DNA from: Whitmania pigra
Taxonomy: Eukaryota; Annelida; Clitellata; Hirudinida; Haemopidae
Assembly: GCA_021613335.1 (NCBI GenBank)
Contig: JAJTWR010000159.1
Location: 1,842,501 to 1,906,500 of the forward strand
Reading direction: 5' to 3'
Length of the DNA stretch: 64,000 bases
The position numbers and the translations under genes were made by a program. The first letter of the stretch is position 1. Each line of letters starts with the position of its first letter. Of the stretch, positions 42,535 through 60,959 are shown piece after piece. The notes beneath the pieces are model-generated. The model was given only the letters and a program-made list of their open reading frames with translations. It was not told where the DNA came from and made no database searches.

Positions 42535-45500
42535 TCATATTTTGGCAGGGATGATGTTGGATTTGATTATATCCGATTTTGACGGATTCTTCAATATTTT
42601 CATATCCCGAATGTCTCCATTTGTAACATTTGTAAATTCTTGCTCATCGTAGAATGGCAAGTTGTTGTTCTTTTCAAAATCTTTATAGTGGCGTGAGCAG
42701 AATTCTGCCATTCTTTCACAGGCTTCTGCCGCTACGCTTTCTGGCACAGTCAGAACGATGCGGAAAAAGTTTGGACAAGTGAAGCACTTCAAGTGTACAT
42801 CAATTCATTAAATTTTTAAATGTTAATATTAAAAAATAATCAATTAAGAACATATACCGACTGTAGCTGGGAGACAAAATACGGACTGCTCAGTAATTAA
42901 TCTTTCCGTAAAGTCCACATCAGATTTGAAAGATGGGAAATGCCTGATGTCGATGCCCACCTGTCGAAATGCAATAATAATATATCCATGGTGTTTGGAA
43001 TATTATAAGTGCATACCATCATATACATGGCTCCACTGGGCATAATTGGATTCAAGCCCTTGATTTTCTTCAGTGCTTCGTAGCAAAGTTTGGCATTTTC
43101 CTGGTTGGAATATTTTTATTTTTAATTTTTGATGCGAATAAATTTGGTCAAATATGCAATTGCTCTAAAACCTGGCAAACTCTGATGGAAGTTTGAAAAT
43201 AGCATTCAGGAGTGTTGTTCAGAATTACGTTTAAAGCACCTTGAACGAAAGTGTTTGGTCCTAGGAGTCGTTGGGACAAGCAGACTAGACCTTTGCGAAT
43301 CTGAATATTTTAATTAATTGATAACCACAGCTTTAACAAATTTATAATTAAAATAATTTAATGAAATAACTTTTAATCGATAAATGTTATGGTGTACGAT
43401 ATTAAAAAACATATTTTAAATAATTTGATGTAAATTCGACGGAAAATGCCAACTTGTGAATTGAAATTAAAATTTTACTGCGCAGTTGGCTTCAATCTAA
43501 AGTGGATAAATTTTGAAATCAAATTACTCTTAGATCTCAATTTTTCCTACAACGAACCCACTGAAAAACAATTATGAAACCTCAAGATCAAAGACTTTCA
43601 AGGGATCATGGATCAGGATCCATCCAACCCTCCACCCAGGTACGAGATATCTTAAATAAAACCAATTTAAGAACTTGCATTTTTTTTAATTTCACGGCTG
43701 GAAAACTAACTTTTTCGTCAGACCTCCGCAAGTAAGAATAGGCACTTGTGTCGATAATGAAGCAAAGGAGACGAATTTCTCGTTTTCAAAAACCTACCAA
43801 AACTAGATCTTTAAAGAAGCCTATTAGATTTTTTATTTGGAGAACTTACAAAATCTGCATAAACTTCGTCAGCTACAATGGGCAGTTGATACTTCTCAGC
43901 CAATTTGATGATGGCCATTATGTGCTCAGAACTCCATACCGAGCCACAAGGATTGGACGGATTGTTGACCACGATTAGAGTTGTTTTGCTGTCGATCAAA
44001 GATTCCATTTGCTTCAAATCGACTTCCCAAGAACGTTCAGGCTGGATATGAAGATACGGAGATCAAAAAATCATATCAAACACGATTATTTTTTTTAAAT
44101 TTTGAAAGCAATAATTTACAATAAGGTTATAATGCTTGCAGTCCACCAATGTAGAGTCTGCAAGAACCGAGTAAAGTGGAAATCCAGGGGAAGGGACGAG
44201 AATATTGTCGCCAGGTCCTGCTAAGACGGCGATTGCCATGTCCAAAGCACCAGAACAGCCACATGTCAGAATGACATCCTACAAATTTTTAATTTACTTA
44301 AGCTAGGAAATAATGTCTGGGGTGATTTTGTTAAAGCTTATTTTTTGACGTGAGTTGAAAACTTTCGAGGATTCGTTATTTTTAACCTTCGATGTGAGTT
44401 GACAATTAGGGGTTGAAAGGTGCCTTGCAACAGCTTCTCTTGCATCTTCGTACCCTAAAATTCAGTAGGAGTATGCGTTTTTTAATTTACAGTTAAGGAA
44501 GTCATTTCAGGTGGAACAATCCTTGAATCCCGAGTGCCCCAATCTGCTATACCGAAATATTTATCTTTCCCTTTTTTTCATTATTACATAAGACCAAATC
44601 ACCTTAGTTGTGCAACGGACTTTAATCAAATAAATAAATAAACATTATTACGTAATCATCAATTTTCCATGTTCAACGGTCAACTGGAAGTTTTCTCAGA
44701 TGGTAACCACGAACGGCGGTAAAAGCAGTCGTGATGTGTCGTGTTCGCAGCCCAGCTTGTATCGTCACGGAGCGCCCTTGATGCTCAAGCTCATGCGCTT
44801 TATAAACATTTTATTATTATTATTGTTATTATTATTAATTATATATTATATATATTATTATATTATATTTGTATACTTAATATTATTAATTATTATAATA
44901 TAATTCTATAATAAATATTGTTATTATTATTATTATTATGATTAAAATGCACATTTAACTTTCATCTTATCCATTACGTAAAGATTCTTATCTACTTGTT
45001 TACGGGAATTATATTCTCATGAGATAACCATGAATTTTTGTGTTTTTTGGTTTGGAATTTTGTTACGAATTAAACGAAGCGAATAATATAAGCCTCTTAA
45101 TTATTTTTCAATTAATTTTAAATTAATAATGAATTAAAGTTTGTTTACTTTTGTTTTGTACAATTTACAGCTCATTCAATAAGTTGTTTGTTTTACAGTA
45201 ACAACGTCTAAAAGTCCTATTAAAACCTTTAAAAATTAATTATAATTTTTTCAAATTAACAAATTTTTATTTTCTTACTAGAACTTAACCACTTCATCAA
45301 AAGTCTTTTTCAAAATAAAGTTCTTTAATAGATTATTTTTAATTATTTATAACGTAAAACTTGCTCACCCACAGCTGGAGCGTAACCATGCCTTGTACCA
45401 GATCTCATAGAGTCATCCACTGCATCCAAAATTTCCTCACAGAGAGGAAGATTTCCAAATGTGGTTGGATCTCCTGAGTAAATGAAAAAAACTCATCACG

Positions 45501-45837
45501 AACTTTCATTGTTTGAAAATCAAAAACTAATTGAAATATTAAGTTAGGATTCGCCTATGCTGGTAATTATGAATGATTAAGTAACAAAATAAATTGTTCA
45601 ATTATCCGTGCTAAATAAAATTTAAATCAATTTTGCATTTCAAATGAATGTAATTTGGTTAAAGCCTATAAAGATGAATAAATAACCAATCGAAAGAGCG
45701 ATCATTTTCTTTTCCGGGTTTGGCGTCAGTACCATGTTATCGACGATGTTCCTGATAGGGTTGTGGGTGTTTCTCGCAAGGACTGATGCTCTTATGGGCT
45801 TCCACTGAGCCTTGTCTTTGGGTTCTTCTGATGACAT
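42535..45837 (-). CDS. TAT: Tyrosine aminotransferase
   Basis: PLP-dependent class I aminotransferase converting tyrosine and 2-oxoglutarate to 4-hydroxyphenylpyruvate and glutamate, the first step of tyrosine catabolism. Exons on the minus strand read in order: [17 protein letters not shown] to MIALSIG (45687-45837), [18 protein letters not shown] to APAVG (about 45366-45475), [12 protein letters not shown] (about 44388-44457), [19 protein letters not shown] (about 44120-44279), [11 protein letters not shown] with [13 protein letters not shown] and VADEVYADF (about 43850-44040), [12 protein letters not shown] to CGGLTKK (about 43714-43790), [16 protein letters not shown] (about 43580-43655), [15 protein letters not shown] (about 43172-43300), [27 protein letters not shown], and a C-terminal exon to 42535. 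The PLP-binding Lys sits in GGLTKK and the substrate/PLP Asn in NNPSNPCG. An alternative Met lies upstream at 45891. The intron between 44460 and 45360 is enlarged by inserted repeats. Confidence 0.94.
44575..44640 (+). repeat. LINE-like 3' tail, copy A
   Basis: The stretch TAAGACCAAATCACCTTAG followed by GCAACGGACTTTAATC and an (AAAT)n tail matches the segments at 51511-51562 and 58462-58500. All three end in CAAATAAATAA-type tails, as retroposon 3' ends do. This copy lies within an intron of the tyrosine aminotransferase gene. Confidence 0.6.
44809..44942. repeat. (ATT)n microsatellite tract
   Basis: About 130 bp of imperfect ATT/TTA repeats lie in the tyrosine aminotransferase intron. The tract is preceded by a sequence (about 44760-44808, CGCTTTATAAACA) resembling a CR1/L2-type 3' end. 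Confidence 0.85.
44943..45063 (+). repeat. 120-bp dispersed repeat, copy 1
   Basis: This segment, starting CACATTTAACTTTCATCTTA and ending with TTTGGAATTTT, is about 90% identical by eye to 49966-50087. Both copies follow directly after an (ATT)n tract in the same orientation, so tract and segment probably move or expand together. Confidence 0.8.
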
Positions 45838-47357
45838 GATTACTGATGGATGAGCAAAGAAGCAATTCATAAGACTCTGATAAGCAATCATAATTATTCA
45901 ACAACATAGGGAGTTATTCGTAAAGTTCAATCTAATCGCTCGTTTTCTCTCAGCTTATTCAAGACGATGTGATGCTATGAAAAAAAAATATATATGTGCT
46001 TAATTTGGCAACCCATTTTCATATTTCCAAAAATTATCCAAGTTCACCTAAAAACCGATCATTATTGATGTCATCATTATTTTTCAATCGATTAATTACT
46101 TAAGACTATTTTACAAACGTAAGAGCAGTTCTGACTTTGTCTTAAACATTTTAGGACATATATATACATATAAAATGTACAATTGATTGTCATAAAAGAC
46201 AACTTACATAACTAAATGGTCGAAGAGTTTTCTTTAACGATAACTCGCTCCTTTTCATTCATTTAAAGGTGTCTTTGGTCGTCTGTTAAATTCCGTTTCC
46301 ACTGACGCAGCACAACATTTCGTCGAATGTTCTCAGTTGAACTCAAAGTCCTCATAAGAGGCTTTAAGTCAAAGATTGAAAAATATGCAAATCGTTCGTA
46401 CAAACTTCAAAGGCCAATTCCAAAGTTCTCTTTCATTTTTAGTGTAATGAAAATCTTGAGTCAAGGTAAAAACTTTCTCATAATTAAAAACATTACCAAG
46501 CCATATTGTTTTTTTAAGCGAGGTCCCGATGTCATGTTCGTACCGGAAATATTTTCGTATTTTTAATAGAACACGGAAAAAACATTTTTATAATTATTAT
46601 CATTTCTTTGTTAATATTGGTAATCTGTTTGATTGTTCTTTTTAACCAGGGACTTCATTCGGAGTGAGCAGCCATTAACTTTCCGATGATTTTCCAGAAA
46701 TTAGATGACAACATTTATCTTGCCTTTCTCAAATGTTGAAGCCTCCCGACTCAAAATCGAACCTTGTTTCAAGATTATTGGGGTATTGGATTCTCCTCCC
46801 CCAATTTGACGTGTGTGGTCTTAATCGACCACTTGAGACTTTAAATAACGTTCAAGTCATGGGTAGTTTTCTGCTTACTTCCTCTTGTGAACTTTGAACA
46901 AACTGTAAAATATTTAGTTCGCGTTAAAATCTAAAAAAAACAGATGATGGGTCTACCCATGTGGACAAAATACGGCGGAAAACGTCATTGTGTGATTAGC
47001 TGTTAAAAATTTAAAATTATTATAGTTATTATTGTGTGTTACGGGTGGCCCTTGACAAAAACATGTTTTTTTGAAAATATTAGTTCCCACCCTCTGAAAG
47101 CCTTTTAATGTCATTAAAAATTGCAAAGTTTGATTAAAAATATCATTATTTAAAGGTCGCTCAATGAGTTCAAAGTTTCTTCATATAGAACATGGTATGT
47201 ATGACCGAAGTCGATCCACTATCATCACAAAGAAAATTAATTCTAACAGCTAAAAGCAATTCCTATTTGCGGATTCAAACAAAAATATTTATAATATACA
47301 TATTTAAATATCATGACTATTCATCTAAAATTGAATAAGCAGTAACGTTGATTTTTA
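45838..47357. other. Intergenic, upstream of the aminotransferase gene
   Basis: Contains the probable aminotransferase promoter at its left side. A 79-codon plus-strand ORF at 46327-46566 has no domain. The right part may include remains of the gypsy-like element described next, but I could not match any of it to a known region. Confidence 0.4.
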
Positions 47358-47910
47358 GCATTTGGAAATGTTGGCCGATACTGTTCGATCGTCAAACTAC
47401 CAGACCAGGCACTGGCGGCGATGGTTGCCTTTGACCAGAATCAAGTAAGTCGCTGGTTCTACGTTGACGATCCTTCAAAGGCATGAAGTTCCTGGTGGAA
47501 ACTGATCAAGATGTTAGCGTCGTATCTCCGCCTCATAGCCACGATCTCAAGGCCAAAGATCTTCAACGTTAGATTTGGGATTAAGACGTCAGTTCCACGG
47601 GCTTTTCGTCGTTTCAGATGTGTAGTTACTAATAACCGGAACAGAATTCCTGAGCTGGAAAAGTTTCAATCGCTGAGCAGACTATCCGACTTCAGCGACA
47701 ACGTCACCTACCAGGTCGAGCATCACAACGTCACAGACGGCCCAACGTTTTTTACCAAGCCATCCCGACAAATTCAAGATCGCCAAGGCTGAGTTTAAGC
47801 ACATGCTTGGAAATCAAGCAAAGATGGAAATTATCCGCCTCTCTTCATCTCTGCATATGACTTCAAAAACTTTAGGAGGCTAAAGATCGTGTTTGGATTA
47901 CAGCTCTTGG
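47358..47910 (+). pseudogene. Broken Ty3/gypsy-type retrotransposon pol fragment
   Basis: Read across shifting plus-strand frames, the segment follows the order of a Ty3/gypsy pol. A piece ending near an aspartic-protease start (KFLVETDQDVSVV at about 47484-47525, where the catalytic D-T/S-G is not preserved) is followed by a spacer. Next is a piece resembling the stretch just before reverse transcriptase (NVTYQVEHHNVTDGP at about 47698-47742), then the first RT motif region (FKIAKAEFKHML at about 47776-47811, with a degenerate IIRLSSS later). At least three frame changes and several stops separate them. It is a decayed fragment with no LTRs recognised. Confidence 0.7.
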
Positions 47911-48215
47911 TAAGTTTTTTAATAAAATTATTTTTTTCACTAGTATCGATGCAATTTCTAGAAATCTGCAACTCATAAAAAATTGTTCAAACGTCGTTAA
48001 ACACTAGCTAAACAGAAAAGTTGTCTGATTGACAACACTTTATAATAAGTCAAGGTATCAACTTTTTCAAATAATGGTAACGTTTTTGGTAGTTTTATTG
48101 TAAACGTCATCACAAAATATGTGGCTCCAAATATTTTAACAAGCGACAAATGATACAAGATTTAAGAATTAAAGAATTCGCTAATTTATAAAAAAAAAAG
48201 ATAAAGTGCGATCGA
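47911..48215. other. Intergenic spacer
   Basis: AT-rich spacer between the gypsy fragment and the 3' end of the GPCR gene. No feature was seen other than a probable GPCR 3' UTR. Confidence 0.5.
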
Positions 48216-55352
<7,137 letters not shown>

Positions 55353-56751
55353 TTAATTATTTCTCCTAAAATCAATTTTTTCCATCGAGTTGCTTTCGTC
55401 GATAACTTTTGATGGCAGTGATTCTCTTGTTTCCAGGGTGAATCGCATGAAAGCCGATCTCAAAATTGTTTTAGTGTGACAACATCTACTCGAAATTTTT
55501 TGTTACGACTTTAATATTGGCTTTCGACTTTCAACAACCTTTCTTCAATAGCCACTTACGAGCTGGTGAATTTTAAAAATAGATTCTTTTATGCAAATTT
55601 CTGGACAATTTCTGTAGGCGCACAATAATATATGTAACTCCAGCAGGAGAGATTTAACAAACGTTTACAGCGCATTTAACTAAATTTTGCGTTAACCTGT
55701 TTGAAGCCTCGAAAAGGGAGATTCATCAGATGGATGCGTAAGAAGTGGATGCGCTCCTTTTATTTGGAGACTTAATAAGGCGGGAAATCATTAATTGCAA
55801 AATTTTGTCTGCTCAGGCTTGACCAAGTGAAAATATTAATAAATTAATTGTTTGGGAGTAAACAATTTTTGGTTGCATAAGGAATAATGACTATTTATTT
55901 AAAACGTCTAAGAAGTTTATCTGGATTGGTTGTGAGACGCCTCAGTAGTTTTGGGTTTCCAGAGATTCAAAGTTTCTTAGCTATTTTCTAAATTTTCTAA
56001 ATCTATAAAGTGGGAAGGTTTGAAGATTAGCCAATTATTAAAAACAATTAACAAAGTGGTAATGGCGATAACAACGCCCTGTTTGACCAAAAGCCGTAGG
56101 CTCAAAAGAGACAGTTTGTCAGGTTAAAAATGAATAATAAAAATTCTTAAATATATTTATATTTTGTTTAATTTATATTTCAAGGCGTTTGGGATGTACG
56201 ATAGCACAGCACCTTGTCGTGAATAGTTGGCAATGAATGATGGAAGGAGTACACTTTGCAAAAGATATGCTGTTATTTTGACGAGTATTTGTTGATACAT
56301 TTCTGTCACAAGTGTCCACTCCACTATGACTAATCTTCTTCGTTTGGACGAACCTAATTGCTTTTTATCTCACTTCATGTTCAAACTCACCGCTTTGGTG
56401 AAATTGAATTTTGGAATTGAATAAATAAAATAAAATAAATAAAACTTAAAATAAAACAAAACTTTTTAATCATTGATAATATTAGTAAATTATAAATAAG
56501 CATATTTTCAACAACAGAATCATTCGACTTCAAAATTTGATTCTTTTTTTTTATTAAAACAAGTCTTTCATTTATCGTGAAAAAGTCTTTTTAATTCATA
56601 AATTGATTCTTACGTAATCGACCATAACGACGATCAACGCTTAAATAATTTTATTAAACAAATATGTCTCGGTTCTTGATAGCGCAAAACTTTTACTAAA
56701 TGAAAAATAAACTGTGGAATTTTCCAAGCAAGAATCTTTTCATCTCCGGTA
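55353..56751. other. Intergenic between the two GPCR genes
   Basis: About 1.4 kb upstream of the first GPCR and downstream of the second. I found no coding frame or repeat to support. The low GC matches neighbouring non-coding sequence. Confidence 0.5.
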
Positions 56752-57908
56752 CTACTCTCGGACGACACCCTCGCTTCTGGAGTGCAACATCATCATCATC
56801 TCCCTTCTAAAGCGACTAGTCGAGAGAAGGTAAATGTAAAAGTTTGCTGAAAAGTTGACTTCCGATAGCAACTCGAGAATGTATTTGACGTTGGCGACGT
56901 CGTCGAATATGAGTTCTGCAGTGGTCAGATCAACATTGATACTAACATGGATGATGATGGTTAAAAGAAGCACAGGTGCCAATGTAAGCACGTGTATCAA
57001 ACTGATCATGACCAGCATTAAAGTTGTTCTTGGACTGACGTTTGATCTTGAATCCATGCGAATCGAAGGGTTTTTCAGTTTGAACAAAACGAGAGCATTG
57101 CACGTGGTTACGACGATTAAAGGGATTGCAAACTGAAGCACCAGTTGGTAGACGTAAACATGGAGGAACAAGTAAAAGTATTCGAAATCTTTTCTCGAGA
57201 TGCAGTTTAGGAATTTCGAATCCTCGGCTCCGTAGTGGATGAGTCGAAATATTTGAGTATAAGAGAGGATGAAAAACATAATGATCACAACAATCGTCGC
57301 TCGTTTCGAGGTGAAGAACCTCTGCCTGAGGAAGGGAAACCAAATGGCGAGAAACCTCTCCACCGAGATGCAGAGGACAAGCCAGGACGCCATCAAGTAA
57401 ATGAGATGTTCAAAGAAACTGTGCAGTTTGCAGATTATGTCGTTGGTTTTCAGGTCTTTCGTTGAGGCATCCAGGAGTTTGGTCAACCTCAAATAACACT
57501 TGTTCATTAGTACCAGGGTATCGAAAATGGCCAATGCTGTCAAATACTGGGAATATGATTTTTTCCTGAAGAACTTTCGCCTCAAAACCAGCACTGACAG
57601 TATGTTTCCTGGTATTCCAACAATGGCTAACATGGGCGTGCCAAAGCACAGAATCCACCATCCCCAAGTTGCTTCTTCATCCTCTGAAAAAAGTGTTAAT
57701 GACTTAATGGCAGAAAGCTATTCAAGACAATTTGACATTTAACGAGTTACTGCTTTCTTATGAATGCAATCGTTGTAATTGCTTGATTAGTTAAGTAATA
57801 AGATAGTGTGATACCTAAGCAAGACCAGGAAATAACATGGGTTTTGGATGTTGACCTTAGGATCTCAATTCCATCAGTTGTGTTGGAAGTGGTCATAAAT
57901 AATTCCAT
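56752..57908 (-). CDS. Class A (rhodopsin-like) GPCR, orphan peptide-receptor type
   Basis: Two exons join in phase: 57815-57908 (start MELFMTTSNTTDGIEIL, two possible N-glycosylation sites) and 56752-57683, for 341 residues. TM1 contains GIPGNILSVLVL. TM2 follows SYSQYLTALAIFDTLVL. A Cys at the start of TM3 (IICKLHSFFEHL) can pair with the one in extracellular loop 2. TM3 ends with SVERFLAIWFPF, so DRY is replaced by ERF. TM6 is LMLVMISLIHVLTLAPVLLL. TM7 has NFSANFYIYLLSTSRFR in place of NPxxY. The layout resembles FMRFamide/peptide receptor-like orphan families common in invertebrates. It is a neighbour of the other GPCR on the same strand; the ligand is unknown. Confidence 0.87.
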
Positions 57909-58461
57909 AAAACTTCTTATTAATTATATTATATATACTATAGTCTTAATGCCACTTTCAAGAATACAATAATTTCATTTCATAATCGATATTCATTTGC
58001 TAATTGATATTTCCATGCAAACAAAGTCCACCCACAAACGTCTGCTGCTGCGATGAAGCTTAATGTAAATATTTCGTTCATCTGCTTTTATCTCCCAACC
58101 ACCTTTGCTTTTTTTCTTCGTTAGATCAGTGCTTCCAGAACGCTTTACAATTTGGAAAGTAAATAATTTTAACGTGAAAATCTTTTTATTTAAGGCTGTA
58201 AGAGATATAAGGAAGATAATGCTTCTTAAATTATAACAAAATAAGTGTTGTTTGTCACGAAAGTAACTTTAAATAATGCAATTTTGTGAACAGATGCTCA
58301 AAAATTTTATTAAAACCCATCCAATGTCTTCGTTCATTAAATGATTCAATATCTTCAAATTGACAGGTCAGCCGCTCAGATTGTAGACCTTCTCATACCT
58401 GAGACTGGTGGCAGGACCCACTAGGTGCCTATAAGAGCTTATGGAGCCCATGAACATTTGA
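57909..58461. other. Intergenic, upstream of the second GPCR
   Basis: AT-rich and probably containing the GPCR promoter. No coding frame was supported. It ends in the retroposon tail described next. Confidence 0.5.
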
Positions 58462-58502
58462 TTATGCAACGGACTATAATCAAATAAATAAATAAATAAA
58501 TG
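58462..58502 (+). repeat. LINE-like 3' tail, copy C
   Basis: GATTATGCAACGGACTATAATC followed by an (AAAT)n tail matches copies at 44575-44640 and 51511-51562. The preceding 80 bp (GGTGCCTATAAGAGC) may belong to the same element but do not match the other copies clearly. Confidence 0.6.
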
Positions 58503-58839
58503 AACATTAAAGCTCAAAATTGAAATGGGCAATTATGCATGAATTTTTATTGTTGCTTTGACGCTGAAAGGGAAGGTCCGTAGGCCTGCTACAATCTCAC
58601 GTGGAACCGGGACTGCTAAATTTTGTCTTCTTTGAATGTGTACTTTTTGATAAATATGCAAACTAGCCTCTAGTTCTAAAATAATGATATCCGAATAGAG
58701 CATTTTTCTCTTTTCTTTCATACAGTATTTCTGTTTTTTTTTATTTATTTCAGAGCCCCTTGCAAATATGTTAAAGCTTCATAGGCTTACAGAAGTGTTA
58801 TGTGATCTTAGTAGACCTAAATAGACCTAGTATATCACA

Positions 58840-59520
58840 AAAATTGGATTGTCTAGCCGAGAGAGAACAGATGCTATGACTAGGATGTCTGAGGCCGCAG
58901 AAGCGGCATCATTCTGGATCTGGCACATGTGGAGCCAGAAGAAGTCTTAAGAGGTCATTGCGGGAAAACCGGCGGTCTCCGGTGTAAATGATCCATCGAA
59001 CGACCGGGCTAACTCATTGAGAGTATAATCGGGAGAAATTGGCCGGCCGCGGGCTTGCAAAGCACTATGGACTGCAAATTGTGATTGCATAAAGGCCCTC
59101 GGTCGAGTCCCGAAAAATCTCCGGTTGAAATTATAAAGCCCAGTTTGCATATATTAAGTACACGGTGTGAAGAAGCCGTTGAGAACTTTCAATGCAACTG
59201 GGATGGATGAGATCGACATTTTAAAAAAAGATAAAGAAAGCCTCGCATAGTCGAAGTTTGGTGCAAAGTTAGGTCTAATATAGTATTAGACATGAAGAAG
59301 TCATTGAGAGCTTTCGGAGTCGCTCATGTCCATGCAACAGTGACCGACATAAAAAGGCATACGGAGGATAAAAACCGACAGGGACATCCGGCTGATCACC
59401 GGATGTGCCCACCCCTTTTCTCCTCGGAAACGTCGGGAGATTCAGAGAACCGAAATGTTTGAAGACGGGAGAAAGTCCTCTGAGGATCCCTTTTGGATCT
59501 CTAAGGCGAATATTAGGAAA
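58840..59520 (+). mobile_element. LINE 3'-end copy (same family as 60960-62985), 5'-truncated
   Basis: The coding remnant 58840-58950 reads KIGLSSRERTDAMTRMSEAA and ends FWIWHMWSQKKS with a TAA. The minus-strand LINE at 61354-61470 encodes the same C-terminus (IGLSSRERTRAMIKMSEAV). The non-coding tails also match: for example 59368-59420 (CCGACAGGGACATCCGGCTG) corresponds to about 61042-61096 on the other strand. Only the last 37 codons and 3' UTR are present, as expected of 5'-truncated target-primed insertions. Confidence 0.85.
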
Positions 59521-60955
59521 GTACTAGTCGCTGCTAGTTACTTACAAGTAATCCTTTCAACCTGGTCTGCTAATGATTTTCAGTGGTGTAGCTAAAGGGG
59601 CAATTGCCCCTCAACCTCTTCCAGAGAGGCTCATCTAATTTTTTAAAACCTAGAGTTTTTTGTGGGGCCAATTTTGATAGAAAACAGTTGGATGCATTGG
59701 AACTATTAAATGCTTTAGAATTGAACGAATTAGAAAAAATATTTTACAATTGCAGTATCAGTTTGAGGATGTTCTTTAGAGCACCAGCCACATTCGTGTT
59801 TATGTCCCAAATTATTAAACCTGTGGCTGTTAAAGCTACCAGTAGCCTACCTTAACTTGTGAGCGATCTTTGGGATCTCAGATTCTCACTTTTCATATTC
59901 AAATTATTCCATATTAAAATGAATTATAACGATTAATTAACGGCTTTAATTGTTAATTGACGATTCACTTGTCCAACATCATAATCTCCAGTTCTCTCGT
60001 AGTTCTTTTTATCCACATTAATCTTTAGTGAGTGTGATTTTCCCGTTGAACAGATCTTTGTAATATTATCAGTAAGAGAAATTTTGAAGTTACATTGAAT
60101 TAAACTAAAAACGTACTTGATGAAAGTTTGATAATAGGCCTGTAAGGCTATAAGTGATATTATGACTTTCTATCGTTAATCCTTACGACAGTTTGACAAA
60201 ATGGTCCACAGACCTTTTTAAAAGATTCCTGATTCGTCAGACCATATATACTACATAGAATTCAATTGAATCATCTTGATGTGACTAGTGCTGGAAAGGA
60301 GGGCCAGAAAAGGTCTCGAAAGCACCTTTTTTTCTCTCAAGGGCCCTGACTGGTGGTAATGTCACTTTCAAATTAGTTGTGATGATGAAGACCGCCAAAT
60401 TACGTCGAATAAGTCATGCAATTTAAATTTGATAAATAAATATTATATTATTATAAATTAATATAAAACATTAATATAAATAAATAAATAATTGCTATGA
60501 CTAACTATTTCATGTGTTATAACATGATGTTATTTTTTTATAACTTGCTAACAAATATGTTTAAAAATAACAACACTTATTTATAATTCATGGACGTCGC
60601 TGAATTCTAATGTTGCTTTTCCGGGTTAAATCGTGCGTCAAAATGCGGATGTGAAAAGGCAATCATGCTTGAAATTATTTATTCCTGCAATAACGAATAC
60701 AGCTAAGACACTAAAATATATTAAAATATTATACCAAGGGGAAATTACAATTGCAATTTCATTAAATTATAAATCATTTTAATCTTTTCTTGTAGAAAAA
60801 TATCGATAATTTGACTCCATGTAGAAGCACAATTCAAAGTGTTTCTGTGTTTACTCAAAATTCAATTACTGGAAACTATTGTGGCCATGTGCTTGTGGTT
60901 TGGATTTATCGAAAATATGTAATGTTTGAAACGAAAACTTGATTATGATATTGTG
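59521..60955. other. Spacer between convergent LINE copies
   Basis: About 1.4 kb with no supported gene. It includes a perfect 16-bp palindrome at 59596-59611. A plus-strand 83-codon ORF (59604-59855) lies in a repeat-like context and has no domain. Confidence 0.5.
59585..59650. repeat. Repeat fragment around a perfect 16-bp palindrome
   Basis: AGGGGCAATTGCCCCT at 59596-59611 is perfectly self-complementary and sits in a GGTGTAGCTAAAGG context that looks like a transposon end. The G-run plus CAA plus C-run pattern is similar to the GGGGGCAACGCCTCCCCC part of the element at 63785-63976, so it may be a relic of the same or a related family. Confidence 0.45.
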
Positions 60956-60959
60956 AACT

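Noticed and set aside
46327..46566. 79-codon plus-strand ORF
   Set aside because: No domain, and no neighbouring exon could be joined to it.
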